Assembly (NCBI GenBank): GCA_046352935.1
Contig: JAXMGR010000020.1
Location: forward strand, 18,190-82,189
Origin: CAYWMY01 sp046352935
GTDB taxonomy: Bacteria > Pseudomonadota > Gammaproteobacteria > Steroidobacterales > Steroidobacteraceae
Direction of reading: 5' to 3'
Length of the DNA stretch: 64,000 nt
The position numbers were made by a program, and so were the translations under genes. Positions 33,660 to 42,916 of this stretch are shown in pieces. Position 1 is the first letter of the stretch. Every line of letters begins with the position of its first letter. The notes under the pieces are model-generated. The model saw only the letters and a list, made by a program, of their open reading frames with translations. It had not been told where the DNA came from and searched no databases.

Positions 33660-36600
33660 TCATTGTGCCAAAGGCGCCGGGGCCGTGGCGGCGCTCGCGG
33701 CGCCGGTGGCTTCCCCCTGGGCCGCGCGATGCCGGTCCGCGTCGATGCGCTCCACCGTCGGCTGGTCCCAGGCGCCCGTGATGCGGTAATAGCCCCGCGT
33801 CATGCCCCTGAGCGGCGACTTGAAGACCTGCGAGAACAGCAGCATCACGGCCCCTACCGCCGGACCGCCGGCCAGGGCGCCGGCGACCCCGAGCGACGCG
33901 CCGAGCTTGCCCGTGACCATGGCCGTCTGGTCGTAGCTGCGCGAGCGGAAGCTCGTGTGGCCGACGATCCCGATCTCGGCCGCCGCGCTGCGCAGCGTCA
34001 GGTCGTCCGTGTAGGCGTCTCCGTCGGTGACCACGAAGCTGCCGCGGACGCTGTCGAATGCGAGCCCGTGGCCCGTGATGTCGCGGAAGTCCAGCGCGAG
34101 ACGGCGCGGCAGGTGCGCGATGCTCATCAGACCCAGCATGCGGCCCGCACCACCCGGCTCGACATCCAGCAGCTCGCCCTCCTGCACTTCCAGCCGGATC
34201 GTGCCGGACATGCGCTCGAAGAAGGTACCGTCGAGCATGCCGGGCCAGTGCAGCTCCGCGCGCGCACCGGCCTTGCGTGCCGCGATCACCGGGTCGTAGC
34301 CCATGGCCCGCATGAAGCCGCGCAGATCCGTGGAGGTCACATCGACGGTCAGGCTCGTCTGCGGCCCGGCGGCCTGCACGCGCCAGGCGCCCTGCCCGCG
34401 CGCCAGGAAGGCCGCGTGCCGCGCCTCGATGGAGTTCGCGACGAGGCCGTCGGCACCGCGGACGAGCTCCGCGGTCAGATGGCCGAACTGCCGGCGATCG
34501 ACCGTGAAATCGCGCACGTCGAAGCGGATGGGTGGCAGCTGGCGCGGGTCCACCGGCTCGCCGCCGCCCGCGCGGGTCTCGGTGGCTCCGAGGTGCAGAC
34601 GATCGAGGTCGAGCACCAGCGGTTCCGCGGTCGTGAAGCTGAACGGAACGACCACCTGTCCACGCACGTCGGGCGCGTCCAGCTGCACGCGCCAGGCCGT
34701 CGTCCCGGGCTGCATCTGCAGTCCCACGCGATCGAACACGAAGCCCAGCGCCTCGAGGCGCTCGACGTCCACGTCCACCGCGCGCAGCCAGTCCTGGACG
34801 TGGCGTCCCGACGATCCCGCGTCGCGCAGCGCGAGCACGCTGCTCAGGCTCGCGCGCGGCAGGGCACCCGAGAGCCGCAGCCCGGGCTCGCTGCCCACGA
34901 CCGGATCCGGTCCCGGCCCGAAGCGCACGTCGCCGCGTTCGATCTGCCAGCCACGCGGCGCGCGCTCGAAGGCGAGTGCCGCGCGCGTGAGCCCGCCATG
35001 GCTGGCCGTCGCGATGAAGTGGCCCGGGCGTCCGAATTCGAGGTCGATCGCGATCGGCCGACGCTCGGCAGCGGTCTTGTCGAACGGCGCGGGCAACCCG
35101 CTCGTCAGCCCGGCGAGGTCGCTCTCGAGCCGCGCGGTGACGCGGCTGTTCTCGTCGGCCGCCGAGCGTTCGACGCGCATCGTCCCGCGCCAGTCGGTAT
35201 CCCCCGCGAGGCCGGCATTGACCGGCAACCCCGCGATTCGCTGCAGGCGCCCACCCTCCAGCCTGCCCGCCGCCTCGACAGTCACGAGCCGCCGGGCGGG
35301 TGTGGCCACGGGAGTGTCGATGGCGATGCCCACCGCGCCGCCGGCGAACCGGCCCTCGAGCCGCCGCGCGAACACCGCCCCGTTCTGCACGGTGATTGCC
35401 CCGCCGAGATCGGTGAGCGGCTCCTCGACGCCGGCCTCGCGCACCTCCGCGCCCTGTACGCGGCTCACCACCGTCACCGCGCGATCCTCCATGTGCTTGA
35501 GCGGCAGGTAGAGGACGACCTCGCTCTGCACCGGCCCTCGCCCGGACAGCCCCATGAAGAGATCGCCGAGCGTCGGCCCGAGCGGGCTCGACTGCAGCAG
35601 ACCGAAAGCCTCGCCCAGATCACCCGCGACCGGCAGCCGCGCCGTCATCCCGCCTTCGCGCCAGTCGACCACCTCGACTTCACCGCCCGCGAGCGCGAGG
35701 CGGCCGACCCGGCCGCCGTCGATGCGCGCGCGCATGCCTTCGTTCTCGAACCGCGCGTGCACGTCGAGGTCCTGCGCGAGCGGCCAGCCATTGACGTAAT
35801 TGAGCGCGAGCCCCTCGATCTCCGCATCGACACGGAACAGGCCGCCGCCGTCCCGGAACGGATAGCGGCGCAGCGGGCCGGTGAACTGCAGCGTGCCCTC
35901 GCGCACGCGGCCGGCACGGAACGCCGCGTCGAGCCAGCCGAGACCCGCCGGCCGGAACTTCGACACGGGCAGATAGCGCCAGGCGTCGGCCACGCGCACA
36001 TCGCTGACCCGCGCCGAGAGATCGATCAGCGGACCGGGATCGGCGCCCTGGAACAGCATGCGCAGGCGCGCCCGTACTTTCGCATCGTCGAGATCCAGCT
36101 CCAGGTCGTCGGCCCACAGCCGCCAGGCACCGCGGTGCCGGTCCCAACCGGCGCGCACCGCGAACCGTCGCGCGGCGATGCGGTCGCGGAAATTGTACGG
36201 CCACGCAAGTGCGAAGCGGCGCGTGTCGATCCGCGCCGTGCCGCTCGAACCCGTCGCCGCGATCACGGCGTCGAGACCCTCGATCCCGGGCGTCGCGTCG
36301 GCCGGTTCGAAACCGAAGCCCTCGAGCCGCAGGCCGCCGCGCAACTCGGGCGCCCCGGAGTGGAGCTGGGTGGCGATCAGCGACACGTCGCGCAGCGCGC
36401 CGCGGGGCGCCAGGCGGACGAGGCGATCCCGTTGTCGGGACGCGGGCGCGAGTGCCGCGAGCGGCTGCAGGTCATCGATCCACAGCGCGGCACTGTTGAG
36501 CGCGAGCGACGCGAGCCGTCCCTCCTGCAGCACGCCGTCGAGACGAAGCCGCATGGGGCGCGCTGTCTGCGCGGGCGCCTGGAGCAGGAGGCGACTCACG

Positions 36601-37547
36601 TCGAGCGACCAGCGATCACGCGAGCCACTGAACTCCGCGCGTGCCTCCAGGCGCTGATACCGGTCGGGTGCACGCCCCGGCAGCGCGGCCAGCACGACCT
36701 CCGCGAAATCCACATCGAGACTGCCACGCGTCGGCCGCCACCCGATCCCGCGCACACCGAGCTCCAGGCTGCCGCGGCCCGCCACCGGCAGGCCCGGCAG
36801 CCCGGGCAGGTTTCGCCGCCAGTGCGCGAAATCGACACGGCCGACCGTCGCATGCACGCGCCAGCCGAGCGTGGACCAGCGTGTCAGGTCGCCCTCGGCG
36901 CGGACGTCCCAGCGGATCGACGAACCGAGGTCGCGCGGCAGGTCGAGTTCACCGCCGATGCGCACGGCCCCGCCCTCCCGCTCCATCGTGACGTCGAGAC
37001 CCTGGACGCGCTGTCGCGGCAGGGCACCGGCGCGCCGGTCCTGCACGTCGATCACGGCATCGCGGATCGCGAAGCTGCCCTCCGGCAGGCGCGCCAGTGT
37101 GAACGGTCCTCTCGCCGGATCGGGCCTGAGCAGCGCATCGAGGCCGATCCACTCCACGCGGCCGTCCGTGTCGACGATGGCGCCGAGGCGCGGACCCTCG
37201 AGCGTGAAGCGGGCGACCTCCAGCCTGCGGTGCAGGAGCGAGCGCAGCAGCGCCACCTGCACGCGCCCGGCCCGCGCGCTCAGCAGCACGCGCTGTCCGT
37301 CCTCCGAGATCACCCGCGCGGCAGCGAAGAAGATCTCGGGTCCACGCAGCCCCAGGCGCGCGTCCAGGCCGTCGAAACGCAGCGTCAGCCCCGTCGCCGC
37401 GCGCACCCGGTCCGCGATCTCCCCCTGGTATCCCGGCACGTGCGCGAGCGCGACACGCAGGGCGCCGACGAGCAGCGCGGCCGCGATCGCGAGGGCCGCG
37501 AGGCCGCCCGCGACACCCCGCCACAGCCTGCGTCCCTGTCGACTCAA
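33660..37547 (-). CDS. yhdP: AsmA-like envelope lipid-transport protein YhdP
   Basis: A 1295-residue protein with one N-terminal membrane helix (about 12-35), a DUF3971/AsmA-like repeated beta-groove body and a C-terminal AsmA-like domain (GRMLGLMSIAHLPRRLALDFRD near 1130). YhdP family members bridge the periplasm and help move phospholipids to the outer membrane together with TamB and YdbH. The gene order rng-yhdP-(nitrilase)-tldD matches E. coli apart from the nitrilase insertion. A very long open frame antisense to it is a composition artefact. Confidence 0.9.
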   Translation of the reverse strand: MSRQGRRLWRGVAGGLAALAIAAALLVGALRVALAHVPGYQGEIADRVRAATGLTLRFDGLDARLGLRGPEIFFAAARVISEDGQRVLLSARAGRVQVALLRSLLHRRLEVARFTLEGPRLGAIVDTDGRVEWIGLDALLRPDPARGPFTLARLPEGSFAIRDAVIDVQDRRAGALPRQRVQGLDVTMEREGGAVRIGGELDLPRDLGSSIRWDVRAEGDLTRWSTLGWRVHATVGRVDFAHWRRNLPGLPGLPVAGRGSLELGVRGIGWRPTRGSLDVDFAEVVLAALPGRAPDRYQRLEARAEFSGSRDRWSLDVSRLLLQAPAQTARPMRLRLDGVLQEGRLASLALNSAALWIDDLQPLAALAPASRQRDRLVRLAPRGALRDVSLIATQLHSGAPELRGGLRLEGFGFEPADATPGIEGLDAVIAATGSSGTARIDTRRFALAWPYNFRDRIAARRFAVRAGWDRHRGAWRLWADDLELDLDDAKVRARLRMLFQGADPGPLIDLSARVSDVRVADAWRYLPVSKFRPAGLGWLDAAFRAGRVREGTLQFTGPLRRYPFRDGGGLFRVDAEIEGLALNYVNGWPLAQDLDVHARFENEGMRARIDGGRVGRLALAGGEVEVVDWREGGMTARLPVAGDLGEAFGLLQSSPLGPTLGDLFMGLSGRGPVQSEVVLYLPLKHMEDRAVTVVSRVQGAEVREAGVEEPLTDLGGAITVQNGAVFARRLEGRFAGGAVGIAIDTPVATPARRLVTVEAAGRLEGGRLQRIAGLPVNAGLAGDTDWRGTMRVERSAADENSRVTARLESDLAGLTSGLPAPFDKTAAERRPIAIDLEFGRPGHFIATASHGGLTRAALAFERAPRGWQIERGDVRFGPGPDPVVGSEPGLRLSGALPRASLSSVLALRDAGSSGRHVQDWLRAVDVDVERLEALGFVFDRVGLQMQPGTTAWRVQLDAPDVRGQVVVPFSFTTAEPLVLDLDRLHLGATETRAGGGEPVDPRQLPPIRFDVRDFTVDRRQFGHLTAELVRGADGLVANSIEARHAAFLARGQGAWRVQAAGPQTSLTVDVTSTDLRGFMRAMGYDPVIAARKAGARAELHWPGMLDGTFFERMSGTIRLEVQEGELLDVEPGGAGRMLGLMSIAHLPRRLALDFRDITGHGLAFDSVRGSFVVTDGDAYTDDLTLRSAAAEIGIVGHTSFRSRSYDQTAMVTGKLGASLGVAGALAGGPAVGAVMLLFSQVFKSPLRGMTRGYYRITGAWDQPTVERIDADRHRAAQGEATGAASAATAPAPLAQ

Positions 37548-37595
37548 ATCTGCGCCCTCGTCCCGCGCCGCCGCGACGCGCGGCGGCGACCGGAA

Positions 37596-39065
37596 TCAGA
37601 TCAACACGACGTCGAACTGATCCACCGCATACCGCGCTTCGGCCTGCAGCCGGATCGGCTTGCCCGTCATGACCTCCAGTTCGCCGAGCGCGGCCGATTC
37701 CTCGTCCAGCAGGAGGTCGATGACGTCCTCGTGCGCGAGCACCAGCAGTTCGTTGAAGCTGAACTGCCGTGCCTGGCGCAGGACGTCGCGGAATATGTCG
37801 TAGGCCACGGTCTCGGCCGTCTTGACGAATCCGCGCCCCTCGCAGGCAGGACAGGGCCTGCACATCATGTGTTCCAGGCTCTCGCGCGTCCGCTTGCGGG
37901 TGATCTCCACGAGACCCAGCGGGGACACCGACGAGATGCGCATGCGCGCATGGTCGTCCCCGGTCGCCTGGGTCAGCGCCTGCAGCACCTGGCTGCGGTG
38001 CTCCGGCTCCTGCATGTCGATGAAGTCGACGATGATGATGCCGCCCAGGTTGCGCAGCCTGAGCTGGCGCGCGATGGCGACCGCGGCCTCGAGATTCGTG
38101 CGGAAGATCGTGTCCTCGAGGTTGCGGTGGCCGACGAACGCGCCCGTGTTGACGTCGATGGTCGTCATGGCTTCCGTCTGGTCGAGCATGAGGTAGCCGC
38201 CGGACTTGAGCGGCACCTTGCGGTCCAGTGCGCGCCCGATCTCGTCGTCGATCCCGTACAGGTCGAAGATCGGCCGCGGCCCGGGATAGGCCTGCACCTT
38301 GGACTCGTACTCGGGCATGAAGGTGCGCACGAACTCGATCATGCGCGCGTGCGCAGCCGCCGCGTCGACCTGGACGCGGTCCACGGCCGGCCCCAGCAAG
38401 TCGCGCAGCACGCGCACGTGCAGCGGATGGTCCTCGTGCACGAGTTCGCCGGCACGCGCGCCCGCGGCCCGGGCGCGGACCACGTCCCAGAGCCGGCGCA
38501 GGAACAGCATGTCGGCCGCCAGCGCCTCGACGGGGACGCCCTCGGCCGCCGTGCGCACGATGTAGCCGCCGACGTCCTCGGGACGCACGAAGGCCTGCAC
38601 GGCCTCGCGCAGGCGCAGGCGCTCGGGTTCGTCCTCCACGCGCGAGGAGACCCCGACACCATGGCCCTTCGGCATGTAGACGAGGTAACGCGACGGCAGC
38701 GTGATGTAGGTCGTGAGCCGTGCGCCCTTGGAGCCCAGTGGATCCTTCAGCACCTGCACGAGGATTTCGTCGCTCTCCGTGACCAGCTCACGGATGCTGG
38801 CGGCGCCGGACGCGCTGCGACCGTTCTCGGCGTCGGCCGGTGGCGCGATGTCGGAGGCGTGCAGGAAGGCCGTGCGTTCGAGGCCGATGTCGATGAACGC
38901 GGCCTGCATGCCGGGCAGCACGCGCGACACGCGGCCCTTGTAGATGTTGCTGATCAGCCCGCGATGGCTCGCGCGCTCGAGGAACACCTCCTGCAGCACG
39001 CCGTTGTCGACGAGCGCGGCACGGCTCTCGCGCGGGGTCACGTTGACGAGGATCTCGGTCGTCAT
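37596..39065 (-). CDS. rng: Ribonuclease G
   Basis: Endoribonuclease that matures the 5' end of 16S rRNA and takes part in mRNA decay. The S1 domain is at about 36-125, with GLISNIYKGRVSRVLPGMQAAF. The catalytic core has the two metal-binding Asp segments TTIDVNTG near 302-309 and IIIVDFIDM near 345-353. The Zn-link Cys pair is in CRPCPACEGRG near 404-414. At 489 residues it equals E. coli RNase G. The ATG overlaps the maf stop by 4 nt. Confidence 0.95.
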   Translation of the reverse strand: MTTEILVNVTPRESRAALVDNGVLQEVFLERASHRGLISNIYKGRVSRVLPGMQAAFIDIGLERTAFLHASDIAPPADAENGRSASGAASIRELVTESDEILVQVLKDPLGSKGARLTTYITLPSRYLVYMPKGHGVGVSSRVEDEPERLRLREAVQAFVRPEDVGGYIVRTAAEGVPVEALAADMLFLRRLWDVVRARAAGARAGELVHEDHPLHVRVLRDLLGPAVDRVQVDAAAAHARMIEFVRTFMPEYESKVQAYPGPRPIFDLYGIDDEIGRALDRKVPLKSGGYLMLDQTEAMTTIDVNTGAFVGHRNLEDTIFRTNLEAAVAIARQLRLRNLGGIIIVDFIDMQEPEHRSQVLQALTQATGDDHARMRISSVSPLGLVEITRKRTRESLEHMMCRPCPACEGRGFVKTAETVAYDIFRDVLRQARQFSFNELLVLAHEDVIDLLLDEESAALGELEVMTGKPIRLQAEARYAVDQFDVVLI

Positions 39066-39652
39066 CCGGCACCTCCGCTCCAGTGGTGAACGCCGGCGCG
39101 CGCGAGCAGCCGCGCGGTCTCGAAGAGCGGCAGGCCCATCACGCCGGAGTAACTGCCCTCGATGCGTTCGATGAACACGGCCGCGAGGCCCTGCACCGCA
39201 TAGCCGCCCGCCTTGTCGCGGGGCTCGCCGGTAGCCCAGTACTCCCGACACTCGCGTTCGTCGATGGGCCGCAGCGTGACGCGGCTGACCGAGAGCTCGC
39301 CCTCGATCCGACCGTCCCAGGCGATCGCTACGGCGGTCAGCACCTCGTGCGTGCGCCCGCCGAGGCATCCCAGCATCGCGACGCAGTCCTCGACGCCCGC
39401 GGGCTTGCCGAAGATCTCGTCACCGAGCACGACGGCCGTATCCGCCGCAAGGACCGCGCAGGCGCCGCCTGCGCCTCGTGCAAGCGCGGCGCGCGCCTTG
39501 TCGGCGGCCACGCGGCGCACGTAGTCCGCCGGCGACTCGCCGGGGGCGCGCGCCTCGTCCGTGCCCGTCGCGAGCACCACGTGCGGGACGCCGATCTGGT
39601 CGAGGAGCTGACGACGGCGCGGGCTTGCCGAGGCGAGGCACAGGGTCGTCAA
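39062..39652 (-). CDS. maf: Maf-family nucleotide pyrophosphatase
   Basis: House-cleaning NTP pyrophosphatase that removes dTTP/UTP and modified nucleotides. The 196 residues have LASASPRRRQLL at 5-16, VLAADTAVVLG near 66-76 with the metal-binding Asp, KPAGVEDCVAML and GGYAVQGLAAVFIERIEGSYSGVMGLP near 146-172. The YhdE type is the closest in context, next to rng. It overlaps rlmH upstream and rng downstream by 4 nt each, indicating a tightly coupled operon. Confidence 0.93.
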   Translation of the reverse strand: MTTLCLASASPRRRQLLDQIGVPHVVLATGTDEARAPGESPADYVRRVAADKARAALARGAGGACAVLAADTAVVLGDEIFGKPAGVEDCVAMLGCLGGRTHEVLTAVAIAWDGRIEGELSVSRVTLRPIDERECREYWATGEPRDKAGGYAVQGLAAVFIERIEGSYSGVMGLPLFETARLLARAGVHHWSGGAG

Positions 39653-40125
39653 GGGCCACCGCGATGGTAGGGATGGTTTTTCAGGATACTCTGCGCCCGG
39701 TAGAGCTGTTCGACGACCATCACGCGGACGAGTCCGTGCGGAAAGGTCAGCGGCGACAGGGACCAGCGGAAATCGGCCCGCGCGAGGCAGGCCGGCGCGA
39801 GCCCGTCCGGGCCGCCGATCAGCAGGGCCACGTCGCGGCCGTCCTGCTGGCGTGCGGCCACGAACGCGGCGAGCGCCTCGGTCGACAGCGCGCGGCCGCC
39901 GACCTCGAGGGTGACGACGAACATGCCGGCATCGATCGCCGCGAGCATGCGTTCGCCCTCCTGATCACGCGCACGCGCGGCATCGGCCCCGCGGCCGCGC
40001 GGAGTGACCGTGATCTCGCGCAGCTCGAAGCGCATTCCGGGGCCGAGGCGGGCCGTGTAGTCGGCGCAGCCTTCATCGACCCACGCGGGCAGGCGCGTGC
40101 CCGCGGCGACGAGCCGCCAGCGCAT
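39649..40125 (-). CDS. rlmH: 23S rRNA pseudouridine-1915 N3-methyltransferase
   Basis: SPOUT-class methyltransferase acting on helix 69 of the 70S ribosome. The 158-residue sequence has the SAM-binding knot segment ALLIGGPDGLAPAC near 100-113 and the C-terminal LSPLTFPHGLVRVMVVEQLYRAQSILKNHPYH near 123-154, both highly characteristic. It follows rsfS, separated by 76 nt with no other gene, and overlaps maf by 4 nt. In E. coli rlmH is followed by mrdA; here it runs into maf-rng instead. Confidence 0.95.
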   Translation of the reverse strand: MRWRLVAAGTRLPAWVDEGCADYTARLGPGMRFELREITVTPRGRGADAARARDQEGERMLAAIDAGMFVVTLEVGGRALSTEALAAFVAARQQDGRDVALLIGGPDGLAPACLARADFRWSLSPLTFPHGLVRVMVVEQLYRAQSILKNHPYHRGGP

Positions 40126-40201
40126 TCAGGAAACGGCGGGCACGCCGGCGATGGCGTGCACCGGCACCGTCACGAGATCGGTCACGACGAAGCCCCGGCG
40201 C

Positions 40202-40615
40202 TCAGGCCGCGGCCGTGCCGCCCGGGCGCGCCTGCCAGAGCTTCTCGAGCCCGTAGAACTCGCGGATGCGCGGCAACATGATGTGCACGATCACGTCCTG
40301 CAGGTCGACGAGCACCCATTCCCCGTCGCGCTCGCCCTCCACGCCGAAGGGCTGATGGCCGCTCTGCTTCATCTTCTCGACGAGCCGGCCCGCGATCGAA
40401 CGCACGTGCCGGTCGGACGTGCCGCTCGCGACGACCATGGTGTCGGCGACATCGGTCAGCTTGCGGACATCGATGACCTTGACGTTCTGCGCCTTCATGT
40501 CCTCGAGCGTGGCGAGGATCAGATCGGTGAGGCTCGGCGCCTTCTTCTTCGCACGGGGACGGCGGGTGGTCGGGGGTCCGGACGGACGCTTGCGGGGTTT
40601 CGGCGTTTCGGTCAT
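40202..40615 (-). CDS. rsfS: Ribosome silencing factor RsfS
   Basis: Binds uL14 and keeps 50S subunits from joining 30S under starvation. After a basic N-terminal tail of about 27 residues, the domain reads LEDMKAQNVKVIDVRKLTDVADTMVVASGTSDRHVRSIA near 36-74 and EGERDGEWVLVDLQDVIVHIMLPRIREFYGLEKLW near 93-127, matching the family. The length is 137 residues. It lies 9 nt after nadD. Confidence 0.94.
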   Translation of the reverse strand: MTETPKPRKRPSGPPTTRRPRAKKKAPSLTDLILATLEDMKAQNVKVIDVRKLTDVADTMVVASGTSDRHVRSIAGRLVEKMKQSGHQPFGVEGERDGEWVLVDLQDVIVHIMLPRIREFYGLEKLWQARPGGTAAA

Positions 40616-40624
40616 CCCGGCGGT

Positions 40625-41266
40625 TCACCTTTTCCGGGCATAAAGGCCCGTTTCGCGGATCATCCTACGCACGGCCTCGGGCATCAAGTAGCGCGGATCA
40701 CCGCCGGCCGACAGCATTTCGCGCAGCCTGGACGCGGCGATGTCGAGCTGCGTCGTGGCCAGGAGCAGCACGCGGCCGGCCGGTGCCCCGCTGAGCGCCG
40801 CCCGGTCGTCCGTGCCGTGCGCGCGCCAAAGATCCGCCACGGGACCGGTATCGGGCGGCGACCAGCCCGGGCGGTGTGCCACGACGATGTGGGCGAGCCC
40901 GACGATCTCTGTCCAGCGGTGCCAGCCCGCCAGGCCCGCGAACGCGTCCATGCCGAGGATCAGGAGCAGCGGCTGGCCACCGCGTTCACGCCGCAGTTCC
41001 CCGAGCGTCAGCACCGTGTACGAGGGGACCGTACGCCGCAGTTCGCGGTCGTCGACACCGAGGCGCGGCTCGTCCCCGATCGCGGCCCCGATCAGCGCGA
41101 GGCGCGTGGCGCCATCGGCCACGGGCGCGGCACGATGCGGCGGATCGCCGGCCGGGATCAGCAGCACGCGCTCGGTCTCGAAGGCGTCCGCAACCTCCAG
41201 GGCCGTGCGCAGGTGACCGTGATGGACCGGGTCGAACGTGCCGCCGAGGATGCCGAGCGGACGCAC
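40625..41266 (-). CDS. nadD: Nicotinate-nucleotide adenylyltransferase
   Basis: Adenylates nicotinate mononucleotide to deamido-NAD. The 213 residues start VRPLGILGGTFDPVHHGHL, with the T/HxGH nucleotidyl-transfer motif, and contain LLLILGMDAFAGLAGWHRW near 97-115 and the ISxxxxR-type end (IAASRLREMLSAGG). The start is the GTG at 41266, one base after the holA stop, and gives the proper family N-terminus; the further in-frame upstream sequence is antisense-like to holA. Confidence 0.93.
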   Translation of the reverse strand: MRPLGILGGTFDPVHHGHLRTALEVADAFETERVLLIPAGDPPHRAAPVADGATRLALIGAAIGDEPRLGVDDRELRRTVPSYTVLTLGELRRERGGQPLLLILGMDAFAGLAGWHRWTEIVGLAHIVVAHRPGWSPPDTGPVADLWRAHGTDDRAALSGAPAGRVLLLATTQLDIAASRLREMLSAGGDPRYLMPEAVRRMIRETGLYARKR

Positions 41267-41267
41267 G

Positions 41268-42284
41268 TCAGCCCTGGAGCGCGACGGGGGCGCGCAGCGG
41301 CCTCGCACCCGACAGTGCGGCGAGGAGCGCGATGATCTCGGTCCAGGCCGATTCGCGCGCGATACTCTTGATGAGCCGGTCGATACGGGCCGCCTGGACC
41401 AGCAGGGAATCGACACGCTGCCGGTCGAGGCGCCGGGCCGCGCCCGACGCGAGCGCCGTGCGCCGCTCGTCGAACCGGTTCATGGCCTGACGCTGCTGCC
41501 CGGACTGCGCACCCGCGACCGCCCGGAGTTCGCGCACGATCGCCCAGAGCACGAGCGTCGCCTCGGTGCCTTCGGCACGAAGCCCCTCGAGGATCCTGAG
41601 CGCCCGCGCCGTCTCGCCGGCGAGCGCGGCCTCGCCGAGCTGGAACACGTTGTAGCGCGCGCTGTCCGCGACCGCGTCGGCGACCGCATCCACAGAGACC
41701 GTGCCGGGCCCCAGCAGCAGGTGCAGCTTGGCGATCTCCTGGTGCGCGGCGAGCAGGTTGCCCTCCACGCGCTCGGCGATGAGCCGCGCGCCCTCGGCAT
41801 CGAGCTTCAGGCCGAGCTTCGCGGCACGCGCCGTGATCCACTGCGGCAGCCGCGCGATCTCGACGGGCCAGACCTGCACGACGAGGCCGTGCGCGTCGAA
41901 GGCCTTCACCCACGCGCTCGCGAGCACGTCCCGCTCGAGGCGCGGCGCGATCACCAGCACGCGCGTGTCGGGCCCTGGATCGGCCGCCAGCGACGCCAGC
42001 AGCCTGCCGCCGTCGGCGCCGGGCCTGCCGCCCGGCATGCGCAGCTCGATGAGGCGCTGCGAGGCAAAGAGCGACAGCGACTGGGTCGACTGCAGTACGG
42101 CGCTCCAGTCGAACCCGCGCGCCACGTCGAAGATCTCGCGCTCGGTGAAGCCCTGCTCCCGCGCGCGGCCACGGAAAGCATCGGCGGCCTCGCCGACGCC
42201 GAGCGGCTCGTCACCCGCGACCAGACACACCGCGGGCTGCCCGCGCGCGAGTTCGCGCCCCAGCTGATCGACCGAAACCTTCAC
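41268..42284 (-). CDS. holA: DNA polymerase III subunit delta
   Basis: Clamp-loader subunit that opens the beta sliding clamp. The 338-residue protein has the AAA+-like N-terminal domain (CLVAGDEPLGVGEAADAFR near 19-37; LFASQRLIELRMP near 71-83, the beta-contact region), the LVVQVWPVEIARLPQWI lid segment and a helical C-terminal collar domain. It is first in the holA-nadD-rsfS-rlmH run. The usual upstream neighbour lptE is absent; the next gene upstream is divergent. Confidence 0.93.
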   Translation of the reverse strand: MKVSVDQLGRELARGQPAVCLVAGDEPLGVGEAADAFRGRAREQGFTEREIFDVARGFDWSAVLQSTQSLSLFASQRLIELRMPGGRPGADGGRLLASLAADPGPDTRVLVIAPRLERDVLASAWVKAFDAHGLVVQVWPVEIARLPQWITARAAKLGLKLDAEGARLIAERVEGNLLAAHQEIAKLHLLLGPGTVSVDAVADAVADSARYNVFQLGEAALAGETARALRILEGLRAEGTEATLVLWAIVRELRAVAGAQSGQQRQAMNRFDERRTALASGAARRLDRQRVDSLLVQAARIDRLIKSIARESAWTEIIALLAALSGARPLRAPVALQG

Positions 42285-42511
42285 GCCCTGCCCTCTCCTC
42301 CGCGGCCCGCCCGGGCGATGCTGCCGCCCCCCGGGGAGGACGGTCGCGATGCGCCACGAATGTGAAGCCGCTTCATGTTCATTATGGCAGCCGCCGGGAG
42401 CGCCGGCCGAGCCGCTTGACAGCGCAAGCCGGGATGCGGCCTATTGTGCTGGGAGCGTTCTGATCCGCCCGCACCGGTACCATCGACCATTCGGATCTCC
42501 CGAACACTGCT

Positions 42512-42832
42512 ATGGAACACCTGCACCGACTGCTCGCCTCTGCCACCGGCCGCCGCTGCGCGACGGTGCTGGCCGGCATCCTGCTGCTCGTGCAGATCGC
42601 GGCGGTCGGGCACCTGCACCGCGTGGTTCCGGACTCCGATCGCGGCGGCCCGCACGCAATCTGCGACCTGTGCGTGGCGGCCGACCGCAGTGCCGTCGCT
42701 CCCCCGTCCGTCTCGATCGACACTCCATTCGTCGCCGCGCAAGCCCTGGCGCCGACCGCGCTGTCCGATCCTCCCGCCGCGCCGGCGCCCGGCGGGTATT
42801 CGTCACGCGCCCCTCCGCTGCCGCTCGCCTGA
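42512..42832 (+). CDS. DUF2946-like small exported metal-binding protein
   Basis: A 106-residue protein with an N-terminal hydrophobic signal (about 14-33), a GHLHR motif just after it, an HAICDLC motif near 49-55 and a proline-rich end finishing in SRAPPLPLA. The His/Cys pattern and the RAPP ending resemble the DUF2946 family, often encoded next to TonB receptors for copper or zinc. It lies 84 nt upstream of the ZnuD-like receptor on the same strand. A role in metal handling is inferred from those motifs and the neighbour. Confidence 0.65.
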   Translation: MEHLHRLLASATGRRCATVLAGILLLVQIAAVGHLHRVVPDSDRGGPHAICDLCVAADRSAVAPPSVSIDTPFVAAQALAPTALSDPPAAPAPGGYSSRAPPLPLA

Positions 42833-42916
42833 TCGTTCACAGCCGGGAATCCGGCCTCCCCTGAACCGATCGAACGCGGATCCCGCCCGCCACGGGACCG
42901 CCCGAGCGAGCCCATC

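Noticed and set aside
33336..39089. Very long plus-strand open frame antisense to yhdP, rng and maf
   Set aside because: Long antisense frames are expected in GC-rich DNA. The translation is Arg/Ala/His-rich without domains, whereas the minus strand carries recognisable proteins throughout.
42361..42511. Possible Zur operator or TTGACA...TATTGT promoter before the DUF2946-like gene
   Set aside because: No AT-rich Zur palindrome is present. The two hexamers are 20 nt apart, too far for a sigma-70 promoter.
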